From assembly GCF_001636425.1 (NCBI RefSeq), contig NZ_KV440953.1:508847-572846 (forward strand): 64,000 nt of DNA, written 5' to 3'. Position numbers and translations under genes: made by a program. The notes under the pieces are model-generated. The model was not told where the DNA came from. It was given only the letters and a program-made list of their open reading frames with translations, and did not search any database. This stretch comes from Heyndrickxia acidicola. GTDB lineage: Bacteria; Bacillota; Bacilli; Bacillales; Bacillaceae_C. Shown here in pieces: positions 45,658 to 55,353 of this stretch; position 1 is the stretch's first letter, and each line of letters starts with the position of its first letter.

Positions 45658-46721
45658 TGCAAATAATAGATATTAAGGTACCGGGAAAAAAATATCCAGC
45701 TTTTGTGGGAGAAAATGCTCTGCAGGAATTGAGAGCAATATTATCGGAAAGAACATATTCCAAAATAATGATTGTTACAGATGAAACGGTAGGCAAATTA
45801 CATTTACAAACATTACTCAATAGCTTGCCGGAAAGTACTTCTCCAGTCGTTTATTCAGCACCAAGCGGTGAGAAAGCCAAGACATTTTCTGTTTATGAAA
45901 AGTGCTTATCATTTGCAATAGAAGCTGGACTGGACCGTAAAGCCTGTATTCTTGCGCTTGGAGGCGGTGCGGTAGGAGATCTTTCCGGGTTTGTAGCCGC
46001 CACGTTTATGAGAGGGATTCACTATATCCAAATTCCAACCACTATTCTTGCACACGATAGTGCCGTGGGTGGAAAAGTCGCTATAAATCATCCTCTGGGA
46101 AAAAATCTGGTGGGGGTGTTTCACCATCCTGAAGCAGTTATTTACTATACTCCTTTTTTGTCCACTTTGCCTCCCCGCCAGATACGAAGCGGATTTGCTG
46201 AAGTGGTAAAAGAAGCCTTGATTGCGGATCCTCTGTTTTTAAAACAGCTAATGAAAGAAGCAGTTGATTTAACCTCTATGCCTAATTTACCTTTTTACTT
46301 AAAAAAAGGAATGGAAGTAAAAGCAGCAGTGGTTCAGGAGGATGAAAAAGAAATGGGGATCCGTGCCTTTTTGAACTTTGGGCACACACTTGGCCATGCT
46401 CTTGAGGCAAATGCAGGCTATGGTGTTTTGACGCATGGAGAAGCTGTCATGACAGGGATGATCTTTGCACTTAGTATAAGCCGGAAGCAATTAGGGTTAC
46501 AATTTCCTTTGGATGAATTTATTCAATGGATTGAAAAGCTTGGTTATGAATGGAGAATTCCTAAGGAAGCGGGCTTTGAAGAACTCCTTCAATGGATGAA
46601 GCGGGACAAAAAAGCGATTGCCCAGAAGCCAATGTTTGTTTTATTGAAGGAAATTGGCAAACCAGTAATGGAAGAGGCAGATGAAAAGCTTTTAAGAGAA
46701 TGCTTTTATCAATTGATGTAG
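45657..46721 (+). CDS. aroB: 3-dehydroquinate synthase
   Basis: 354 residues; the ATG shares one base with the aroC stop (TAATG). NAD-binding and catalytic blocks: ILALGGGAVGDLSGFVAATF, PTTILAHDSAVGGKVAINH and the metal-ligand histidines in LNFGHTLGHALEA and LTHGEAV. It makes 3-dehydroquinate from DAHP. In B. subtilis aroH and trpEDCFBA follow; here a repeat element follows instead. Confidence 0.96.
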   Translation: MQIIDIKVPGKKYPAFVGENALQELRAILSERTYSKIMIVTDETVGKLHLQTLLNSLPESTSPVVYSAPSGEKAKTFSVYEKCLSFAIEAGLDRKACILALGGGAVGDLSGFVAATFMRGIHYIQIPTTILAHDSAVGGKVAINHPLGKNLVGVFHHPEAVIYYTPFLSTLPPRQIRSGFAEVVKEALIADPLFLKQLMKEAVDLTSMPNLPFYLKKGMEVKAAVVQEDEKEMGIRAFLNFGHTLGHALEANAGYGVLTHGEAVMTGMIFALSISRKQLGLQFPLDEFIQWIEKLGYEWRIPKEAGFEELLQWMKRDKKAIAQKPMFVLLKEIGKPVMEEADEKLLRECFYQLM

Positions 46722-46758
46722 AAAACAAATAGAGAAAAATATCTTTACAAAAGGCAAA

Positions 46759-47024
46759 AGGCTCTGTTAATCATTCTTGTTGATATAGCTGCAGGCACTC
46801 GCTTTCAGCGCGAGATAGTCGAGCACCTCGTCGCAAGCTCCTGCGGGGTTTCCTCTTACATGCTTTTCTAAGCAGGAGTCTCTCGTGCCTTCCGCTGCAA
46901 TCCTACGCTGAATTCAAATGAATATTGGGTAATATTCTGATATGCATAGCGCTGTTGGTCCTGACTGTTAATTTCAGCTTAATCGATCTTGGTTTAATAT
47001 CAACCTAGATTTTTAACAGAGCCT
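46759..47024. repeat. Family C composite element with perfect 12-bp terminal inverted repeats
   Basis: Bounded by AGGCTCTGTTAA (46759-46770) and TTAACAGAGCCT (47013-47024), exact complements. The left two thirds carry typical family C blocks (GCTGCAGGCACTCGC, CTCCTGCGGGGTTTCC, AAGCAGGAGTCTCTCG, CTTCCGCTGCAATCC). The right third (GTTGGTCCTGACTG, ATATCAACCTAG) is different. It fills the gap between aroB and hisC; nothing coding is present. Confidence 0.75.
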
Positions 47025-47063
47025 TACAAAAAATAGTCATAATTGAATGGGAGTGGAATGGAG

Positions 47064-48152
47064 ATGAAATGGAAGAGCCAAGTGATTGGATTGCCCGCAT
47101 ATCAGCCGGGTAAATCTACAGAAGAAGTGAAAAAAATGTTTGGTCTTGAATCCATTGTTAAAATGGCTTCAAATGAAAATCCTTTTGGGCATTCAAAATA
47201 TGTCACTGAAATTCTTGAAAAACCACAAAAATCTTATACGATCTATCCGGATGGTTATGCGACAGAGTTAAGAAAGGCAACAGCTTCCGCCCTAGGCGTT
47301 TCAGAAGATCAATTGATTTTTACGAATGGAACAGATGAATTAATTCAAATAATATCAAGGGCTCTGTTAGAACCAGGAAAGAATACAGTTATGGCTACTC
47401 CAACCTTTTCACAATACCGACACAATGCAATATTGGATGGGGCAGAAGTGAGGGAAGTCCCGCTGGTCAATGGTGAACATGATCTTATGGCAATGCTCGA
47501 CCAGGTTGATGAGCAAACAACGGTCGTTTGGATATGCAATCCGAATAATCCAACTGGAACGTATACACCTGAAAAGAAATTACGAAATTTCCTCGAACAA
47601 ATAAGCAAAGATATACTGGTTGTTTTGGATGAAGCTTATTTTGAATATGTCGTGGCAGAGGATTTCTATGGATCCATTGACTTGGTGAAAGACTATAACA
47701 ATGTCATTGTTACGAGAACATTTTCTAAGATATACGGACTTGCGAGCTTCCGGGTAGGATACGGTATTGCATCTCCCGACATTATTAATGCATTAGAGCC
47801 TGCAAGGCCTCCGTTTAATACAAATGTACTTGGACAAATAGCAGCAGCTGCCGCCATTCAGGATCAAGCTTTTGTAGAAGAGTGCCGTACTAAAACGAGA
47901 GAAGCCCTAGAGAAATTTTATGCTTTTTGTGAGGAAAAGGGCCTCAATTACTATCCTTCTCAAACGAACTTCATTTTAATTGATTTTGAACGGGATGGGG
48001 ATGAAGTCTTTCAGTACCTTTTAACAAAAGGTTTTATTGTCCGCTCTGGTAAAGCTTTGGGAGCACCGACAAGCGTGCGGATTACGGTGGGTACTGAACA
48101 GCAAAATGACGATTTAATTGCTGCAATGACGGAATTTATAGAGAAACAGTGA
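47064..48152 (+). CDS. hisC: Histidinol-phosphate aminotransferase
   Basis: 362 residues from the ATG at 47064, seven bases after GGGAGTGG. Class II PLP aminotransferase: KMASNENPFGHS, NPNNPTGTY, VLDEAYFEY and the PLP lysine in RTFSKIYGLASFRVGYG. In the Bacillus aro cluster it serves both histidine and tyrosine/phenylalanine synthesis. The tyrA reading frame begins just after its stop. Confidence 0.95.
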   Translation: MKWKSQVIGLPAYQPGKSTEEVKKMFGLESIVKMASNENPFGHSKYVTEILEKPQKSYTIYPDGYATELRKATASALGVSEDQLIFTNGTDELIQIISRALLEPGKNTVMATPTFSQYRHNAILDGAEVREVPLVNGEHDLMAMLDQVDEQTTVVWICNPNNPTGTYTPEKKLRNFLEQISKDILVVLDEAYFEYVVAEDFYGSIDLVKDYNNVIVTRTFSKIYGLASFRVGYGIASPDIINALEPARPPFNTNVLGQIAAAAAIQDQAFVEECRTKTREALEKFYAFCEEKGLNYYPSQTNFILIDFERDGDEVFQYLLTKGFIVRSGKALGAPTSVRITVGTEQQNDDLIAAMTEFIEKQ

Positions 48153-48169
48153 GTACAGGGGGAGTATTG

Positions 48170-49273
48170 ATGCAAGGAAATGTTTTTATTGTTGGTCTTG
48201 GATTAATAGGCGGATCGTTAGCTCTGACAATTAAAAGGCAGCATCCAAAAGCCACCATTATCGGATATGATGTAAAAAAAAATGAAATGGAGCTGGCAAA
48301 AATACTGGGAGTGATCGATGAGTGCTCGGAAAACTTTCAGTCTGATGCGGAAAGAGCTGACTTGGTGATATTGGCAGCGCCGATAATAGAAACAGAAAAA
48401 TGGATCGAAAGACTTGCCCTTATGAATTTAAAGAAGGATGTCTTAATCACTGATACAGGAAGCACTAAAAAAAGTGTAGTGGATCAGGCAGCTCTTTTAG
48501 TGGAAAAAGACATTTGTTTTATTGGCGGACACCCGATGGCTGGTTCCCATAAAAGCGGGGTGGCTGCTGCAAAAGAAAGGTTATTTGAAAATGCTTTTTA
48601 TATTCTTACCCCTCTTCACAGTGAGCAATCAGTTGAAGTTGACAAATTGAAGAAATGGCTAAGCGGTACACACGCTAAGTTTATTACGCTTTCTGCAAAA
48701 GAACACGATGGCATAACCGGAATTATCAGCCATTTCCCTCATCTTATTGCTGCTTCTTTAGTTGGCCAGGCAAAAGAGAATCAAGACAAATTTCCTTTGC
48801 TTCAAAGAATGGCTGCAGGCGGTTTTCGCGATATTACAAGAATTGCATCTTCGAGCCCAGTGATGTGGTCTGATATCAGCCTGAGGAATAAAGAAGTCCT
48901 ATTAGAATTAATGGACAAATGGATGGAGGAAATGGAAAAAATAACAGCGCTTCTTCATTCAGAGGACTATAATGGTCTGCATACCTTTTTTTCTCTGGCC
49001 AAAGAGTACCGAGATCAGTTGCCATCGAGTGAGCCTGGCGCTATTCGCTCCTTTTATGATTTATTTATTGATGTTCCGGATTATCCGGGTGTCATTTCGG
49101 AAATAACGGGGCATTTTGCAGACGAAAAAATCAGCATTACGAATATTAGAATCCTTGAAACCAGGGAAGATATCTACGGAGTTCTCAGGGTAAGCTTTCA
49201 AACGGAAGAAGACCGTGAGCGGGCCTTTCATTGCCTAAAGCAAAAAACCACTTACGAACTTTACAGAGATTGA
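48170..49273 (+). CDS. tyrA: Prephenate dehydrogenase
   Basis: 367 residues from the ATG at 48170 behind GGGGGAG. N-terminal NAD-binding motif [14 protein letters not shown], catalytic region with [14 protein letters not shown], then a C-terminal ACT domain from about residue 295 ([20 protein letters not shown]), which probably senses tyrosine. It converts prephenate to 4-hydroxyphenylpyruvate, the substrate of HisC in this pathway. The gap to hisC is only 17 bases. Confidence 0.95.
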   Translation: MQGNVFIVGLGLIGGSLALTIKRQHPKATIIGYDVKKNEMELAKILGVIDECSENFQSDAERADLVILAAPIIETEKWIERLALMNLKKDVLITDTGSTKKSVVDQAALLVEKDICFIGGHPMAGSHKSGVAAAKERLFENAFYILTPLHSEQSVEVDKLKKWLSGTHAKFITLSAKEHDGITGIISHFPHLIAASLVGQAKENQDKFPLLQRMAAGGFRDITRIASSSPVMWSDISLRNKEVLLELMDKWMEEMEKITALLHSEDYNGLHTFFSLAKEYRDQLPSSEPGAIRSFYDLFIDVPDYPGVISEITGHFADEKISITNIRILETREDIYGVLRVSFQTEEDRERAFHCLKQKTTYELYRD

Positions 49274-49308
49274 AAAAATGCAAATGGTTTGATAATGGAG
49301 GTAAATCA

Positions 49309-50598
49309 ATGAACACCATTCAGCTTGATGCAAAGCAGCCATCCATTAGAGGGAGGCTTCGAGTACCTGGCGATAAATCCATCTCTCATCGGGCTATTAT
49401 GTTCGGAGCCATTGGAAATGGAAAAACGGTTATTCGGAATTTCCTTAAGGGTGCAGATTGTTTGAGCACAATTTCTTGTTTCAAAAAGCTTGGAGTTGAA
49501 ATTGAAGAAAAGAAGGAAGAAATTATTGTAAACGGGAAGGGATGGGACGGTTTAAAAGAGCCAGCTTCCATCCTAGATGTAGGGAACTCTGGAACAACAA
49601 CAAGATTGCTGCTGGGGGTTCTCGCAGGAAGGCCGTTTCATTCTATCCTTATTGGTGACAGTTCAATTGCCAAGAGGCCTATGAGCAGGGTAGCAGATCC
49701 TTTAAGGAACATGGGGGCAATTATTGATGGCAGAGAAAATGGACAATATACCCCTTTATCAATTCGGGGAGGGAAGCTGCAAGCGATAGATTTCACTATG
49801 AAAGTAGCGAGTGCACAGGTAAAATCAGCGTTGTTATTTGCGGGTTTGCAAACCGATGGCATAACGACCATAATGGAGCCTGTACCAACACGTGATCATA
49901 CAGAGAGAATGATACGCCAATTTGAGGGTGAAGTAGATAGAAATGAAAGTGCAATTCTACTAAGAGGCAGGCAAAATCTCTCAAATGCGTCCGTCGATGT
50001 CCCTGGCGATATCTCATCAGCTGCTTTTTTTATGGTTGCCGCAGCGATTACACCGAATAGTGAGGTAACTATTGAAAGTGTTGGCTTAAATCCTACCAGG
50101 ACAGGTATCATTGAAGTTCTTGAAAGGATGGGCGCTTACATACAGGTTGAACCTGATAATACAGGAGAAAGCGAGCAAAAGGGATCGATTGTAGTTAAAT
50201 CCTCCGATCTTAAGGGGATTGAAATATCGGGCTCGCTTATTCCAAGGCTGATTGACGAACTCCCCATTATCGCCTTGCTTGCTACCCAAGCATCAGGAAC
50301 CACCATTATTAAAGATGCTGCAGAGTTAAAGGTAAAAGAAACAAACCGAATTGACGCAGTGGTAAATGAGCTTACCTCTTTGGGAGCTGATATTGAAGCA
50401 ACGGAGGATGGCATGATCATTCACGGTAAATCTACCATTCTTGGCGGAAAGGTTAAAAGCTACGGTGACCATCGAATGGGAATGATGTTAGTTATTGCTT
50501 CGCTGATCAGCAGTGATACCATTTATTTGGAAGGACCGGAAGCCATTAAGGTGTCCTATCCGGAATTTTTTCAAGATCTGGAGACATTAACTAAGTAA
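49309..50598 (+). CDS. aroA: 5-enolpyruvylshikimate-3-phosphate synthase
   Basis: 429 residues from the ATG at 49309, behind GGAGGTAA. Substrate-binding blocks: [53 protein letters not shown] and the C-terminal [10 protein letters not shown]. It joins PEP and shikimate-3-phosphate. Called aroE in B. subtilis. It closes the hisC-tyrA-aroA group; the next gene follows after about 80 bases. Confidence 0.97.
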   Translation: MNTIQLDAKQPSIRGRLRVPGDKSISHRAIMFGAIGNGKTVIRNFLKGADCLSTISCFKKLGVEIEEKKEEIIVNGKGWDGLKEPASILDVGNSGTTTRLLLGVLAGRPFHSILIGDSSIAKRPMSRVADPLRNMGAIIDGRENGQYTPLSIRGGKLQAIDFTMKVASAQVKSALLFAGLQTDGITTIMEPVPTRDHTERMIRQFEGEVDRNESAILLRGRQNLSNASVDVPGDISSAAFFMVAAAITPNSEVTIESVGLNPTRTGIIEVLERMGAYIQVEPDNTGESEQKGSIVVKSSDLKGIEISGSLIPRLIDELPIIALLATQASGTTIIKDAAELKVKETNRIDAVVNELTSLGADIEATEDGMIIHGKSTILGGKVKSYGDHRMGMMLVIASLISSDTIYLEGPEAIKVSYPEFFQDLETLTK

Positions 50599-50679
50599 CA
50601 GCTCAATTCCTTTGGCATTTTTCCAGCCTTCCCCTCATAGCTTGTTAAAAAAGTAAACAGGCTTTAGGAGGGGTAAGGT

Positions 50680-51561
50680 TTGTATATTATTGAAGAAGCA
50701 GATATTATAGTAGAAGAACATTTGAAAAAATCTTCTATATTTATCAAGGAAAATATGATTTACGGAATGAGGCCTCATTATAGAAGGGACAAACATATGA
50801 GAATGGATGTTTCTTCTTTTATAATCGGCCCCACGCTTGTTATGCTTGATATGAACACACCAGGCGGTACATTTCAACAGTTCAAGCAGCACTTTGCAGA
50901 AAATTTTATGCTTAAAGGATGCTCAACAGTAGTATCTGTAGTAGAAATGAATAGTGAGACACAATTCGAAGAAGCATTAGCCCAAAAAAGACAATCCTTA
51001 TTAAATTGCCCCATAGATTATGTTCTCGGTGTAAAAATTCCTCTAAAAAGAATTTCGACAACTTTCATCCGTAAATGTAAAAAGTTTAAAATACCTTGTA
51101 TTTTTTTGCGACTTGAAGATGGGGCCGACCTTCATCTGATACCCTGGGGATGGATAAAGGAATCTATGTTTCCTTATAATCCAGTTCTTGTCCCTTTTGT
51201 CTCTAAAGTGAACGAGATCCATAAGCAAAGAATTATCAAAGAGTGGAAAAAAGTGATGGATGCCGAAAAGCTTCCTTCGTGTTTTGACGAAATTCCTGAC
51301 AGTTCGCCAATACCCCTACATAATTTGAAGAAATTTGGGCTGTATCCAAAAAGAGGAGATTTGCATATAGGAGGAGAAATTAATTATAACTTATATCTAA
51401 AAGACGAACATTCAGGGGGGTTAGGAGAAATGCAGCCTGACGAATTAAGCCTTGCAGTGATGGTTCATAAAGGACAGGTAGCAGCAGCAGGAAAACAGAC
51501 GTTTTTCAGGCCTGGATATGGGGAAGAAATTGTCATTCATAAGCCAGCATTATTTATCTAG
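50680..51561 (+). CDS. Unrecognised protein resembling a degenerate amidohydrolase
   Basis: 293 residues, TTG start five bases after AGGAGGGG. I do not recognise the family with certainty. The first 60 residues have the rhythm of the composite beta-domain of amidohydrolases (ADIIVEEHLKKSSIFIKEN, then FIIGPTLVMLDMNTPGG where PGFIDxHxH would be). The C-terminus (PKRGDLHIGGEINYNLYL, VMVHKGQVAAAGKQ) resembles the closing part of that domain. The metal-binding HxH is absent, so catalysis of the usual kind is unlikely. It lies in the aroA-ypiA-ypiB cluster, 20 bases before ypiA, and is probably co-transcribed. Confidence 0.65.
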   Translation: MYIIEEADIIVEEHLKKSSIFIKENMIYGMRPHYRRDKHMRMDVSSFIIGPTLVMLDMNTPGGTFQQFKQHFAENFMLKGCSTVVSVVEMNSETQFEEALAQKRQSLLNCPIDYVLGVKIPLKRISTTFIRKCKKFKIPCIFLRLEDGADLHLIPWGWIKESMFPYNPVLVPFVSKVNEIHKQRIIKEWKKVMDAEKLPSCFDEIPDSSPIPLHNLKKFGLYPKRGDLHIGGEINYNLYLKDEHSGGLGEMQPDELSLAVMVHKGQVAAAGKQTFFRPGYGEEIVIHKPALFI

Positions 51562-51581
51562 TATAGGGAAGGGAACATCTT

Positions 51582-52841
51582 ATGGAACAGCTAGAACGTG
51601 TGATAGAGCATTTAGAGAGCGGTAACTTAACCGAGGCAGAAAAAGAATACAAAAAAATCAAAACATATGGTTCTGATGAAGAGAAATATATGTTAGCAGA
51701 AGAGCTCGTCAGGCTCGGGTTTATGCCGGAAGCAAGAGAACTTTACGAACTATTGCTTGAAAGCTATCCTGATGAAGGTGAAATTCTCATTGCTCTTGCA
51801 GAAATATATATTGATATGGATAAGGAAGAGGAGTCTATTCTTTTACTTGACTCTATTGCGGAGACGGATCCTGAATATCCCCGTGCGCTTCTTCTTTTAG
51901 CAGATCTTTATCAAATGCAGGGACTATTTGAAGTAAGCGAAAAAAAACTGTTGGAAGCAAAGGAACTAATGCCCGAAGAGCCTGTCATTGATTTTGCTCT
52001 TGGAGAACTATATGCATCTATAGCCCGTTACTATGAAGCGGCAAAATGCTACGAGGCAGTGAAACAAGCCAAAGAAGAGGAAATTCAAGGAGTAAATATT
52101 AATAGCCGCCTGGCAGAGGTATATAGTGCCGCAGGATCTTTTGAAGAAGCGCTTGCTTATTACGAACAAGCTATAGAGGACCAGGTGGAAATAAATACTT
52201 TATTCGGCTATGCATTAACAGCTTACCAGGCAGGCTTCTATGCAAAGGCCATTCAATTGTTTAACCAGTTAAAGGAGCTCGACCCGGACTATCATTCCTT
52301 GTACTTGTATTTGGGAAAAGCATATGAACAAGAGGAAAACCTTGATCATGCGCTTTCTGCTGTTAAGGAAGGAATTAAACTGGACGACTTTAATAAGGAG
52401 TTGTACCAATTTGGTGGAAAACTTGCCTTAAAGGCAGGGGATGAGGAACAGGCAGAAGAATATTTCAGGACAGCTTTAACATTAGATCCAGGCTATTTGG
52501 ATGCAGCATTAGCCTTGAATAAGCTATTATTGCATCAGGAAAGATATGAAGACGTTCAGGAAATTATACAACTAATGGAGCAAGAAGGGGATCTGGATCC
52601 CGAACTTCATTGGGATTGCGCAGTCGCAAATCAGAAATCAGAAAATTATTCAAATGCATTAAAACATTATGAGTTAGCATATAATGATTTAAAGAACAAC
52701 CAAGAGTTTATGTCGGATTATGGATACTTCCTGATTGAGGAAGGGGATAGAAAAAAAGCAGCTCAGATCTTTGGCAAACTGCTTCAAGAACAACCTGCAA
52801 ATGAAGAATGGTCTCTTATTCTGGAGCGTCTTAACGATTAG
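51582..52841 (+). CDS. ypiA: Tetratricopeptide repeat protein YpiA
   Basis: 419 residues, very acidic, composed of about ten TPR helical pairs along the full length (for example AREYELLLESYPDEGEILIALAEIY-like repeats, EQAEEYFRTALTLDPGYLDAALAL in part). No signal peptide. TPR proteins act as binding scaffolds. Position downstream of the aro genes agrees with YpiA of B. subtilis. The partner is unknown; the ATG follows AGGGAAGGG. Confidence 0.88.
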   Translation: MEQLERVIEHLESGNLTEAEKEYKKIKTYGSDEEKYMLAEELVRLGFMPEARELYELLLESYPDEGEILIALAEIYIDMDKEEESILLLDSIAETDPEYPRALLLLADLYQMQGLFEVSEKKLLEAKELMPEEPVIDFALGELYASIARYYEAAKCYEAVKQAKEEEIQGVNINSRLAEVYSAAGSFEEALAYYEQAIEDQVEINTLFGYALTAYQAGFYAKAIQLFNQLKELDPDYHSLYLYLGKAYEQEENLDHALSAVKEGIKLDDFNKELYQFGGKLALKAGDEEQAEEYFRTALTLDPGYLDAALALNKLLLHQERYEDVQEIIQLMEQEGDLDPELHWDCAVANQKSENYSNALKHYELAYNDLKNNQEFMSDYGYFLIEEGDRKKAAQIFGKLLQEQPANEEWSLILERLND

Positions 52842-52993
52842 GGAATCCAAATACTTCCCTGTAATAACCAAACAAGTCATAATAGTATTTTAATGGATGA
52901 AGGAAGAAAGCCTTTTTTTATTAATGGTTGATCATTTATCAAAAAAGGAAGGCATGCAAGTCTTTCAAAATGTGGGCTGAGGAGGGATTTACA

Positions 52994-53536
52994 TTGGCTG
53001 CCACCCCTGTTTCTGTCAACGAGAAAAAGGAATTTATTCGCTGGTTTTTAAATCACTATCAGTTAAAAAGAAGAGAATCTGTGTGGATTTTAAACTATCT
53101 TATGAGCCATGACCAATTAATGGGGAAAGTTCACTTCGTTGAAGAAGCTCATTATTGTCCAAGAGGGCTGATCATGTCGACACATTGTGTGGAAAATGTA
53201 CCGTTCCGTTTTTATAAAGAAAACATAATGACAACCGATGCAGAAAAATCGTTTCATGATATTCGATTGAATCGGGAAGAGGATATATATATTCAATTAA
53301 ACTTTAAGTCATCAAATTTATCGTATCAATATGCGGCTGTACTTGAGGAAAATCCATTTATGCCGGAAGATTTATATATGAATGATAAAGACAGGCTGAC
53401 CGTTGAAAAATTTCTAAAACACAGCATAGATACCTTTCAGCGAGAAAAGCTTTTAAAAGCAATTGATGATGCCTTGGACAGACAGGATCAAAAAACATTT
53501 CAACTGCTGACTGACCAACTAAATAGTCTGAATTAA
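52994..53536 (+). CDS. ypiB: YpiB family protein (UPF0302)
   Basis: 180 residues from the TTG at 52994, about seven bases after GAGGAGGGA; an upstream in-frame ATG lacks a ribosome binding site. The conserved core [32 protein letters not shown] and [12 protein letters not shown] matches UPF0302/YpiB. Cytoplasmic. The function is unclear; in B. subtilis it is encoded with ypiA. A terminator closes the unit. Confidence 0.87.
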   Translation: MAATPVSVNEKKEFIRWFLNHYQLKRRESVWILNYLMSHDQLMGKVHFVEEAHYCPRGLIMSTHCVENVPFRFYKENIMTTDAEKSFHDIRLNREEDIYIQLNFKSSNLSYQYAAVLEENPFMPEDLYMNDKDRLTVEKFLKHSIDTFQREKLLKAIDDALDRQDQKTFQLLTDQLNSLN

Positions 53537-53564
53537 GAACACCTCTTTAAGGTGTTTTTTCTTT
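53537..53564 (+). terminator. Terminator after ypiB
   Basis: AACACC / GGTGTT stem with T tail, right at the stop codon. Confidence 0.82.
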
Positions 53565-53618
53565 CAAAATGCGGCACCTATTTGTTAGTGCCGACATAGA
53601 CAAACGTATTTTTTCGTA

Positions 53619-53758
53619 TAGGTTGCTTCTTTATTTACAATGGATTTATCCGGATGCGTTCTTCGCGGTATCATTTCGTAAGCAAATCATAAATATTCAT
53701 ATAAGACCTGCTGTATGAATCATTCTTTATGGCGGGTACGAAAAGAGCCTAAGTAAAC
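53619..53758 (+). repeat. Repeat family D copy 3
   Basis: GGTTGCTTCTTTATTTACAATGG, GCGTTCTTCGCGG, ATTTCGTAAGCAAATCA, AGACCTGCTGT, AAATCATT-like block and AAAAGAGCCTAAGTAAAC follow the order of the copies at 20124 and 24167. Confidence 0.55.
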
Positions 53759-53874
53759 AGACAACAAGGAGGACTGCAGTTCATTGTTAAAGTCTGTTAC
53801 CAATTTAGTTGTTTTTACATCCATATTGGATTGGCGAGAAAATTACCAGGCAGGGCAAACACAGTTATGCATAT

Positions 53875-53935
53875 CGTAGTAATACCCTATGTTGATTTGA
53901 AATCAACAAGAAAGATTATCAGAGCCAAAGGGAAG
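53875..53935. repeat. Short family C fragment
   Basis: GTTGATTTGAAATCAACAAG followed by AAAGATTATCAGAGCC matches the right end of family C with changes. Confidence 0.4.
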
Positions 53936-53954
53936 TTTAAAATAGTTTATTAGA

Positions 53955-54078
53955 TAAAGTACAGCGGCTAGCGGATATCTGGTCTCCTCGCTGCGATAAG
54001 TCAACATCTAGTTCCCTTATCTCGAGTTGAAGACTGCAAAATCCTTACGCCGATGAGCAAGGCGCTTGCAGTTCTCTA
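53955..54078. repeat. Repeat family B copy before ypiF
   Basis: TACAGCGGCTAGCGGATATC, GGTCTCCTCGCTGCGATAAG, TCAACATCTAGTTCCC, CTTATCTCGAGTTGAAGAC, CCTTACGCCGATGAGCAAGG and CGCTTGCAGTTCTCT (same blocks and order as the 62-kb array). No gene occurs between ypiB and ypiF. Confidence 0.75.
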
Positions 54079-54218
54079 AAAAAAGGTTGCTATATAAAAG
54101 TCGCAGTCAGGAGTTTTAAGGAAATTACAAGAGTTCACTCATAACCCGTTATTTGGTAGGATGGCTGTGCTTTCGTTAACATGATAAGATAAAATAAAAA
54201 GTATGAAGGTGTGACAAA

Positions 54219-54683
54219 ATGCGTTGGACTGCAAAAGATGCTGATGTTTTTTTAAAACAAAAGAAGTATATCGATACGATTATCGTCCCCCTGGTGCCGG
54301 TTTCGGTTGGAACAAACATCAAACTCTTGGCATCCCAGGGAGAGTTTATTCAGTTGTTAACAAACATGCTCGAAACACAGTTCAGAGGCAGAATGTTTTT
54401 GCTCCCGCCCTATACATATTTAGCACAGCAGGATGAGCAAAGGAAACAATTGAATTTGCTTGACTGGGAAAAAGAAATATTGGAGAGTGATGCTGCACAT
54501 TTGTTTTATCTAACTTCTGATCATTATTGGAAAACATGTGAACATATGTATAAAGGAGATGTATTTTGGCTTCCGTCCATTCCATTGGAGCATATGGAAG
54601 AGAATTACAAGTTTTCGATAATGGAAGACCAGGTGAAGCAGCTAATAAATATTATTGCGAAAAAATGGCAGAGAGGTGTTTAG
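54219..54683 (+). CDS. ypiF: YpiF family protein (DUF2487)
   Basis: 154 residues with no membrane segment or signal peptide. Begins MRWTAKDADVFLKQKKYIDT and contains FRGRMFLLPPYTYL. The ATG follows GAAGGTG. The gene sits directly upstream of the bc complex genes, as ypiF does in B. subtilis. Function unknown. Confidence 0.82.
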   Translation: MRWTAKDADVFLKQKKYIDTIIVPLVPVSVGTNIKLLASQGEFIQLLTNMLETQFRGRMFLLPPYTYLAQQDEQRKQLNLLDWEKEILESDAAHLFYLTSDHYWKTCEHMYKGDVFWLPSIPLEHMEENYKFSIMEDQVKQLINIIAKKWQRGV

Positions 54684-54830
54684 GATTTTCATAGTAAAAA
54701 CACAGTAAAGTACAGGAAAAGGAAGATATTGACCTAATTGGAAGATTGATATATTATTGAAATGTCCTAGTCTGTTTTTTGTGAATATTTTGTCCATTTA
54801 AGGTGGGTAACTGCCATAGGGGGGAATGGA

Positions 54831-55340
54831 ATGAGCAAAGATCCTGTAACAAGAAGACAATTTCTTAGCTATACGCTGACGGGTGTTGGTGGATTTATGG
54901 CTGCCGGAATTCTTATGCCGATGCTGCGGTTTGCGGTTGATCCTGCTTTAAAGGTCGAGGCATCCGGCCAATTTCATGCGACACAGCAAGAAGCTTCAAA
55001 ATTAACGAATGATCCAGTGCGCGTAAACTTTACCTATGAAGAGGCCGATGGCTGGTACAAATCCAATGTGACACAAACTGCATGGGTTTACAAAGATGAC
55101 AAAGGGGAGATTGTAGCACTTTCACCAACATGCAAGCACTTAGGATGTACAGTCGGCTGGAATGACAACAAGAGTTTCCCTAATCAGTTTTATTGTCCTT
55201 GTCACGGAGGCCGTTATCAGAAAAATGGAAAAAATATTCCGGGCACACCGCCTCCTAAACCTTTGGATGCCTATCCAACCAAGATTAAAGACGGTTTCGT
55301 GTATTTAGGCAAGCCGATTCCAAATCCATACGTAAAGTAA
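54831..55340 (+). CDS. qcrA: Menaquinol-cytochrome c reductase Rieske iron-sulfur subunit
   Basis: 169 residues. The N-terminal twin-arginine region TRRQFLSY precedes a membrane anchor at about 14-34, suggesting Tat-dependent insertion. Rieske [2Fe-2S] ligands are in CKHLGC and CPCHGG. It carries electrons from menaquinol to the c-type haem of QcrC. First gene of qcrABC, 13 bases from qcrB; known to be ResD-dependent in B. subtilis, and resDE is in this window. Confidence 0.97.
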   Translation: MSKDPVTRRQFLSYTLTGVGGFMAAGILMPMLRFAVDPALKVEASGQFHATQQEASKLTNDPVRVNFTYEEADGWYKSNVTQTAWVYKDDKGEIVALSPTCKHLGCTVGWNDNKSFPNQFYCPCHGGRYQKNGKNIPGTPPPKPLDAYPTKIKDGFVYLGKPIPNPYVK

Positions 55341-55353
55341 AGGGGGCGTAAGT

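Noticed and set aside
46759-47024. Remnant of aroH or trp genes
   Set aside because: No stretch reads as part of a chorismate mutase or trp protein in any frame I inspected; repeat blocks account for most of it.
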